Below are positions 44,285-48,534 of a stretch of 48,534 nucleotides of DNA, piece by piece. The DNA is from Nitrososphaerota archaeon (GTDB lineage Archaea > Thermoproteota > Nitrososphaeria > Nitrososphaerales > Gagatemarchaeaceae): positions 76,320 to 124,853 of the forward strand of contig JAFLZV010000001.1 of assembly GCA_029785375.1 (NCBI GenBank). The letters are read 5' to 3'. The notes beneath the pieces are model-generated. The model worked only from the letters and a program-made list of their open reading frames with translations. It searched no databases and was not told the DNA's origin. A program made the position numbers and the translations under genes. The number at the start of each line of letters is the position of its first letter. Position 1 is the first letter of the stretch.

Positions 44285-44763
44285 CGAGTGTCCCCCTCCC
44301 TGTCGACTCTGGACAGGGCCAGGGCGCCCACGATGGAAGCGGCCAGAACCAAGGCGAGCACCTCCAGGACGGGCGCGTAGCCTGTCGAGATGAGCTTGCC
44401 CACGTCTATGTAGGTCGCTGTGTTAGCGATGACGGTGAACCTCGAGAGGTCGGTCGCCAGGACAGCGAAGGTCAGCGCGAGTATGACCGCCACCGCTGCG
44501 ATCACCCCTGCGACGGTCGTAGTCGACTTCGGCCTCGCCTCTCCGGCCCAGCCCTCCTGCCTCACCAGCATCACGGTGAACAGGATGAGGACCGCCACGG
44601 CCCCGATGTAGACGGCGATCTGGAAGACCGCCACGTAGGGGGCATTGAGGAGGAAGAAGAGAGTGGCTACCCCGAACAGCGAGCCTGCGAGGCCGATGGC
44701 GCCGTAGACGAGCTCCTTCGCCTCAAGAGAGACTATCGCACCACCGACCGTGACGACCGCCAT
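44281..44763 (-). CDS. nuoJ: Complex I subunit J
   Basis: The 160-residue protein has five helices, including LNAPYVAVFQIAVYIGAVAVLILFTVMLV, the NuoJ signature with the pi-bulge helix. ATG 44763 is 16 bases after the nuoI stop. It overlaps nuoK. Confidence 0.9.
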   Translation of the reverse strand: MAVVTVGGAIVSLEAKELVYGAIGLAGSLFGVATLFFLLNAPYVAVFQIAVYIGAVAVLILFTVMLVRQEGWAGEARPKSTTTVAGVIAAVAVILALTFAVLATDLSRFTVIANTATYIDVGKLISTGYAPVLEVLALVLAASIVGALALSRVDREGDTR

Positions 44764-44779
44764 GGCCAGGAAGACGGCG

Positions 44780-46399
44780 TCAGCCGTAGGTGACCACCCC
44801 CTTTTCGGTGTCGAACTTCACTTTGTACTTCTTGCCTTCCAGCTTCGGCGGGACGGCGAGCATGTCAGGCGTGTACTTCAGGCCCATCTTGTCGTAGGCC
44901 GCCAGCTCGTATTCGTTGGTCATGTCGAGGGCGTCGAAGGGGCATGCGTCGACACAGAGGCCGCAGAAGACGCAGTTGTGGACAGAGACATTTGAGGCAA
45001 CGTAGCTGTTATCTCCTTCGACCTCCAGGTTCTGCACAAGATAATTGCTTACTTCCTTAACCTCGATCTTGACCACTGGGGAGACTACCATCCGGTCGCT
45101 GATGTGTACGTAACTGTGCGAGACCTCGTTATTCTTCGCAGGGAGTTCCACAAGCTGACCCATCGCCTCGACATAGGGCGTGTGAACTGTGACCGAGTAG
45201 CACAGCTTACGGTCTTTCTGCTTCTCAGTGCTGACGGAAGACAGTATCTCCAAGCGACTCAGGATATAATGCGTCTGCATCGCCAACTCGCTTGACGTTG
45301 TTCGGATGATGAAGTAGTTCGAGCGCATCTTAGTGGCGTACTCGTAGAATTTATTCGAATAGTGACCATCGCTCCAGAATTCACCACGGACTATCTCCCG
45401 TATGTTGACAGGCGGGAGCAAGACCATCCACCATGGCAGCTTCTTGGTGTCTGCCGAATGCCCGAACTGCGAGAAGAAAGCAGCAACCCTGACCGAGTCG
45501 ATGCGTAGTTTCAGGCCGTCAGAATCCGCTTCGGGTTTGAGCGATATGCCAGTTCCGAAGACTTTCAAAGTGCACTCGACTATATCGTCTTTGATGTCAG
45601 TCTCGTTCTTGTGTATATCGAATGAGACCCTGTAGCGATCAGACGACCCTTCGGCAAGATAGTAACCAATCAGCCTCATCAACTCTGGCGTAGCCCCTAG
45701 AGAGACCGTTTCAGTGGTGAACATGCCACCTCGTCCCGCAGGATGGTATAGCTCGTAAGAGTATTCGATTTGCTCCCTCGGTTCTTCTTCAGCAATGATC
45801 GGCCTTGTGAGGTATGTCCGGCAGGAGACCTCGTTTGCGAAGACCCACGAGACCCCCTTCTCTCCGTATACCAGAATCGGGTGGTCTTCTGTCGTCGTAA
45901 GTGGTTCAGAGTTGCCCAGAGTCTTGAAGGTGTAAAGCTTGCCCGTGTATTTTCTAGCGAATAGGCGAGTCACCTTCCTGAACTTCCCCGTGTGCGTCAA
46001 CACTCTGTCGCCCACACGGACCTCCGACAGGGGTTTGATGCCGCCGAGCGTCGTTATGGGTGTAGAAGGCGGAAGGCATCTGCCGTAGTCGACGGCCGGC
46101 CAGATCTCCTTCTTGTTTTGGGGCTTCCCCTTCTCGACCTTCTGCATGTCGATGGCCATGGCGACGCCGTCGCAGGCTATGGCGCAGAGCTGGCAGCCGG
46201 TGCACTTCTCGAACCTGAGTATGTGCCTCCCCTTGAACCCTGGGAGCCCGACCCCCTGTCGGGCGTCGTACCTGTACCCCTGCCCCTCGAGGTCCTGCTT
46301 CTGGTCTGGGTAGCGCAAGGTCATCCTGGGGCGGAAGAAGTGCCGCACCCCAGACCAGGTCGCTACTAACACACCTTTGACGTAGTTCCAGGTGCCCAC
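44780..46399 (-). CDS. nuoI: Complex I subunit I (two 4Fe-4S ferredoxin-like), interrupted by an intein
   Basis: The mature NuoI is 171 residues: 107 N-terminal (from GTG 46397-46399) and 64 C-terminal. It carries electrons between the input and quinone modules. The N-extein ends with CTGCQLCAIAC (first cluster, about 66-76) and VDYGR. The C-extein begins CVFCGLCVDACPFDAL (second cluster). Between them are 368 in-frame residues, an intein (separate entry). GTG 46399 shares one base with the nuoH stop; a longer frame from 46711 overlaps nuoH in another frame and is rejected. Confidence 0.93.
   Translation of the reverse strand: MGTWNYVKGVLVATWSGVRHFFRPRMTLRYPDQKQDLEGQGYRYDARQGVGLPGFKGRHILRFEKCTGCQLCAIACDGVAMAIDMQKVEKGKPQNKKEIWPAVDYGRCLPPSTPITTLGGIKPLSEVRVGDRVLTHTGKFRKVTRLFARKYTGKLYTFKTLGNSEPLTTTEDHPILVYGEKGVSWVFANEVSCRTYLTRPIIAEEEPREQIEYSYELYHPAGRGGMFTTETVSLGATPELMRLIGYYLAEGSSDRYRVSFDIHKNETDIKDDIVECTLKVFGTGISLKPEADSDGLKLRIDSVRVAAFFSQFGHSADTKKLPWWMVLLPPVNIREIVRGEFWSDGHYSNKFYEYATKMRSNYFIIRTTSSELAMQTHYILSRLEILSSVSTEKQKDRKLCYSVTVHTPYVEAMGQLVELPAKNNEVSHSYVHISDRMVVSPVVKIEVKEVSNYLVQNLEVEGDNSYVASNVSVHNCVFCGLCVDACPFDALDMTNEYELAAYDKMGLKYTPDMLAVPPKLEGKKYKVKFDTEKGVVTYG
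44975..46078 (-). mobile_element. Intein with LAGLIDADG endonuclease in NuoI
   Basis: 368 residues, starting with Cys1 (CLPPSTPITT, block A) and ending VSVHN with penultimate His367 and Asn368; the +1 extein residue is Cys. Block B is TTTEDHPI (61-68, Thr and His). Dodecapeptide 1 is LIGYYLAEG (136-144), the second FWSDGHY (234-240). Block F is SNYLVQNLEVEGDNSYV (344-360). All splicing residues are intact and both endonuclease motifs have an acidic residue, so homing may be active. Its DNA is visibly AT-richer than the flanks, suggesting transfer. Confidence 0.95.
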
Positions 46400-47568
46400 T
46401 AGTGAACCACCCCGAGAGAGACCAGCACCATGGTGAGGAAGATGTTGGCGAAAGAGATCGCAAGCAGCTTCACCCATCCCGCCCTGAGCAGCATGTCGAT
46501 CCTGAGCCTGGGCATTATGCTGCGCGGGAGCATCATGAAGATGTCTACGATGGTGACCTTGACCAGGAACCAGGCCACGGGCGGGACGGGGGCGGGCCCC
46601 AGCCATCCACCAAGAAAGAAGGTGGTGAAGAGCCCGGCCATGACGTACATCCTCGTGAAGTTTGCCAGTTGGAAGCTGCCGAAGAGCATGCTTGAGTATT
46701 CCGTCTGCCACCCGGCCACGAGCTCGCTGTCAGCCTCGGGCAGGTCGAAGGGTATCCTCTCGAGCTCCGCCAGGGCGCAGATGTAGAAGACCACCGCTGC
46801 CAGGAACTCAGGGACGATGTTCCAGAGCCCCGTCTGGGCGGTGACTATATCCATGAGGTTCAGCGAGCCCGCGAGGACCACCACCCCGACGAGGGACAGT
46901 ATCATTGGGATCTCGTAGGCCACCAGCTGGTGAAGAGCCCTGAGCCCGCCCAGGAACGGGAACTTGCTGTTGCTTGCCCACCCCGCTATGAGCACCACCA
47001 GCGGGGTGAATCCTAGGATGGCGAAGGCCATGACCGCCCCCACGGGGGGGTTGGCGATGAAGACCGTGGGAGAGAGCGGGAGGAGGGCGACCAAGGCGCC
47101 GGCGACCGCCATGAGCGCGAGCGGGACGGCCAGGAAGGTGGCCCGGTCCACTCCGCTGGGTATCAGCATCTCCTTGAACGCGAGCTTGAGGAAGTCGGCC
47201 ACGTTCTGGAGTATCCCTTCGACCTTCCCGGCGTACATCGGGCCGGTCCTCAACTGGATTTTTGCCGTCATCTTCCTCTCGACCCAGCCCATGAAGATGG
47301 TCCCATAGACGGCCACGAAGGAGAAGCCTGGGAAGACGACCAGCGCGAAGATGGTCTTGAAGGGCTCGGTGGAAAGGAGGCGGAGGACGAATGCGAAGAC
47401 TAGGCCCGGGTTGCTGGCGATCCGAATGAAATCGACAGGGAGGTGCAGGTAGGAGCCGACCACGTAGTAGACTGGGAGGCCGACCACGGCTAAGATCAGC
47501 AGCAGGAAGATGACTACGACGAGTACCCGCTTTACGAAGCCTTCGAAGGTCACAATAGGCTTCGACAT
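46399..47568 (-). CDS. nuoH: Complex I subunit H (quinone-binding membrane subunit)
   Basis: The 389-residue protein has nine helices. GWVERKMTAKIQLRTGPMYAGKVEGILQNVADFLKLAFKE is the quinone-site signature, followed by ERIPFDLPEADSELVAGWQTEYSSM, the conserved acidic loop. ATG 47568 is downstream of TATA 47601-47606. It is the first gene of the operon; nuoA-D are not in the window. Confidence 0.95.
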   Translation of the reverse strand: MSKPIVTFEGFVKRVLVVVIFLLLILAVVGLPVYYVVGSYLHLPVDFIRIASNPGLVFAFVLRLLSTEPFKTIFALVVFPGFSFVAVYGTIFMGWVERKMTAKIQLRTGPMYAGKVEGILQNVADFLKLAFKEMLIPSGVDRATFLAVPLALMAVAGALVALLPLSPTVFIANPPVGAVMAFAILGFTPLVVLIAGWASNSKFPFLGGLRALHQLVAYEIPMILSLVGVVVLAGSLNLMDIVTAQTGLWNIVPEFLAAVVFYICALAELERIPFDLPEADSELVAGWQTEYSSMLFGSFQLANFTRMYVMAGLFTTFFLGGWLGPAPVPPVAWFLVKVTIVDIFMMLPRSIMPRLRIDMLLRAGWVKLLAISFANIFLTMVLVSLGVVH

Positions 47569-47599
47569 GGAACTTCTGATTGCGGCGGCCCGGTTTACC

Positions 47600-47609
47600 C
47601 TTTAAAAGC
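47600..47609 (-). promoter_or_regulatory. TATA box of the complex I operon
   Basis: The minus strand reads GCTTTTAAAG. Transcription should start near 47578, about 10 bases before ATG 47568. This puts a promoter directly ahead of nuoH. Confidence 0.6.
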
Positions 47610-47631
47610 TTGAACAGTTAGACAGGGAATA

Positions 47632-47928
47632 TCAGATTATTTCGATTGAGCTTTCAGAAAATCCGTTCTCTTTGAGCATCTTCGCCGCGGTCTCTCTGTG
47701 GTCTCCCTGGAGTATCATTATGCCGTCCTTGACAGTCCCCCCTGTGGCCAGTGCCCTCTTCATCTTAGAGTTAAGCCCGTGAAGGTCCTTGTCGCTCATC
47801 TTGATCCCCTCTATCACCGTTGTGGGTTTGCCGAAGCGTCTCATCTCCATCCTAATCTTCACGCGCGCCTCTTCACGGTCGAGTTCAGCTAGGATATCTT
47901 CGAAACCCTCGTCTTGATCCTTGTTCAC
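47632..47928 (-). CDS. Translation initiation factor eIF1/SUI1 homologue
   Basis: The 98-residue protein matches aIF1/SUI1: RVKIRMEMRRFGKPTTVIEGI, LKRALATGGTVKDGIMILQGDHRE-type core, and a C-terminal AAKMLKENGF. The N-terminal 20 residues are acidic. It promotes start-codon fidelity on the small ribosomal subunit. The start is GTG 47926-47928, with a CTAAATAACC box at 47958-47967. It is divergent from the tRNA gene. Confidence 0.92.
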   Translation of the reverse strand: MNKDQDEGFEDILAELDREEARVKIRMEMRRFGKPTTVIEGIKMSDKDLHGLNSKMKRALATGGTVKDGIMILQGDHRETAAKMLKENGFSESSIEII

Positions 47929-48013
47929 TGCTACTGGGTTTCAGACAACCTCTGGGGGGTTATTTAGGTTTGGCCGCGGCGCTTAAAGGTGGCAGCCAAG
48001 GAGCCGTGAAAGT

Positions 48014-48119
48014 GGGCCCGTAGCTCAGTGCATCTGCGAGAAGTTCGGTTAGAGCGACCGGCTCATAGGAGCCGCTCGGAGAGACCGGTCGGTCGCCAGT
48101 TCAAATCTGGCCGGGCCCA
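48014..48119 (+). tRNA. tRNA with CAT anticodon (elongator Met or Ile2), two insertions
   Basis: Acceptor GGGCCCG/CGGGCCC plus A48119, D stem GCTC/GAGC, anticodon stem ACCGG (48057-48061)/CCGGT (48085-48089) and T arm GCCAG-TTCAAAT-CTGGC pair perfectly. Anticodon CAT is 48064-48066. Surplus 48030-48044 (15 nt) lies in the D loop. Surplus 48068-48083 (16 nt) lies at the 37/38 site. GGGCCCG is unlike the initiator; it resembles archaeal tRNA-Ile, so tRNA-Ile2 (agmatidine-modified CAU) is possible. A TATA-like GCTTAAAGG lies at about 47980-47989. Confidence 0.9.
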
Positions 48120-48132
48120 TCCTTCTTCACCC

Positions 48133-48432
48133 CTACTCGTTCAAGAACCTCTTGATCGAGTAGCCGAAGTTCAGGACCATGAACCAGAAGCCCAGCAGGA
48201 GCAATGCAATGGAGTAGGAGTCATAGAGCCTCATATATGCCAGGGCCAGCCCGATGATGGTCGCCAGGGCGAAGTTGGCGCTCCCCCATGCGACGTTGGT
48301 CTTCGGAGGCGAGCGCTGGCCGAAGGGGCTGCGGAAGAGCTTGCCCGCCCTCCCGAACACGAAGTGCGGCACTCCGTTGGCCATCAGGAAGCCCATCAGG
48401 AAGTACCATACGTCATACAGGTCGAGGGACAA
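48133..48432 (-). CDS. Small membrane protein of unknown function
   Basis: The 99-residue protein has three hydrophobic segments: YDVWYFLMGFLMANGVPHFVFG, NVAWGSANFALATIIGLALAY and SIALLLLGFWFMVLNFGYSI. A conserved-looking GKLFRSPFG loop follows the first. The start is TTG 48430-48432, about 28 bases after a GTTAAC element. No family assigned. Confidence 0.65.
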   Translation of the reverse strand: MSLDLYDVWYFLMGFLMANGVPHFVFGRAGKLFRSPFGQRSPPKTNVAWGSANFALATIIGLALAYMRLYDSYSIALLLLGFWFMVLNFGYSIKRFLNE

Positions 48433-48459
48433 CTGTCAGGCACGCCTGGCGCCCGCTAG

Positions 48460-48534
48460 TTAACCCTTGGGCCGGAGTCGCTGGTCTGGTCCCGGTGCGA
48501 CCCAGTCCGGGTACCGGCTCAGATGCTCGTGGGC
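48460..48534 (-). CDS. C-terminal end of an unrecognised protein (truncated by window edge)
   Basis: The minus strand is open from the window edge to TAA at 48460-48462, giving 24 residues (AHEHLSRYPDWVAP...RPKG). It is too short to identify. It could also be noncoding. Confidence 0.3.
   Translation of the reverse strand, partial: AHEHLSRYPDWVAPGPDQRLRPKG

Noticed and set aside
46400-46711. An N-terminal extension of NuoI of 104 residues
   Set aside because: It is the out-of-frame translation of nuoH (His/Arg/Gly-rich) and overlaps it completely. NuoI homology begins at GTG 46399.
1-48534. A CRISPR array, rRNA genes or a prophage
   Set aside because: I found no spaced direct repeats, no rRNA signatures and no phage structural or integrase genes anywhere in the window.

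Overview
The window is GC-rich archaeal chromosome. The signs are: a complete A-type (V/A) ATPase gene set, an eIF1/SUI1 gene, an isoprenyl diphosphate synthase for ether lipids, intron-bearing tRNA genes, TATA boxes about 26 bases upstream of many start codons (often GTG or TTG, suggesting leaderless mRNAs), and a complex I module without NADH-input subunits. The gene content fits a Thermoproteota/Nitrososphaeria-like lineage, probably a heterotroph or facultative acetate user rather than a classic ammonia oxidiser. This placement is an inference; no 16S rRNA is present.

Layout. 1-1.2 kb: the end of a PolX-type gene, an intron-containing tRNA-Leu(TAA), an ArsR regulator and a decayed VOC fragment. 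1.2-15.4 kb: a metabolic and transport block with acetyl-CoA synthetase, a DUF998 membrane protein, M20 amidohydrolase plus MBL hydrolase, a CPA2 antiporter with CBS domains, DUF1634 plus TauE/SafE exporter, a radical SAM protein, a stand-alone LigD-type 3'-phosphoesterase, an NAD-dependent epimerase, a beta-lactamase-fold hydrolase and an M19 dipeptidase. 15.4-24.2 kb: an accessory, decaying zone with an MFS pseudogene (two in-frame TAG codons and a frameshift), a transposase tail, an APC transporter, a DEAH-like helicase carrying DESH, a damaged GNAT gene, a Cys-rich cation transporter and a multiply broken methyltransferase.

24.4-28.4 kb: a PadR regulator divergent from a ChrB-domain gene and a beta-propeller gene, tRNA-Glu with an enlarged D-arm, and an unknown gene divergent from an isoprenyl diphosphate synthase. 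Both divergent pairs share a palindromic TATA box flanked by dyad repeats. 28.4-37.1 kb (minus strand): ATPase operon K-E-C-F-A-B-D-(64-aa membrane protein)-H-I. 37.3-47.6 kb (minus strand): complex I membrane module nuoH-I-J-K-M-L-M-N. 47.6-48.5 kb: eIF1, a CAT-anticodon tRNA with two insertions, a small membrane protein and the end of an unknown gene.

The ATPase and complex I operons together form an energy-conservation island: proton (or sodium) pumping by a complex I with an extra NuoM-type antiporter subunit, and ATP synthesis by the rotary ATPase. The most striking feature is a 368-residue intein with a LAGLIDADG endonuclease domain inside NuoI, directly before the first cysteine of the second 4Fe-4S motif. 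Assembly of that cluster, and so of the complex, should depend on protein splicing.
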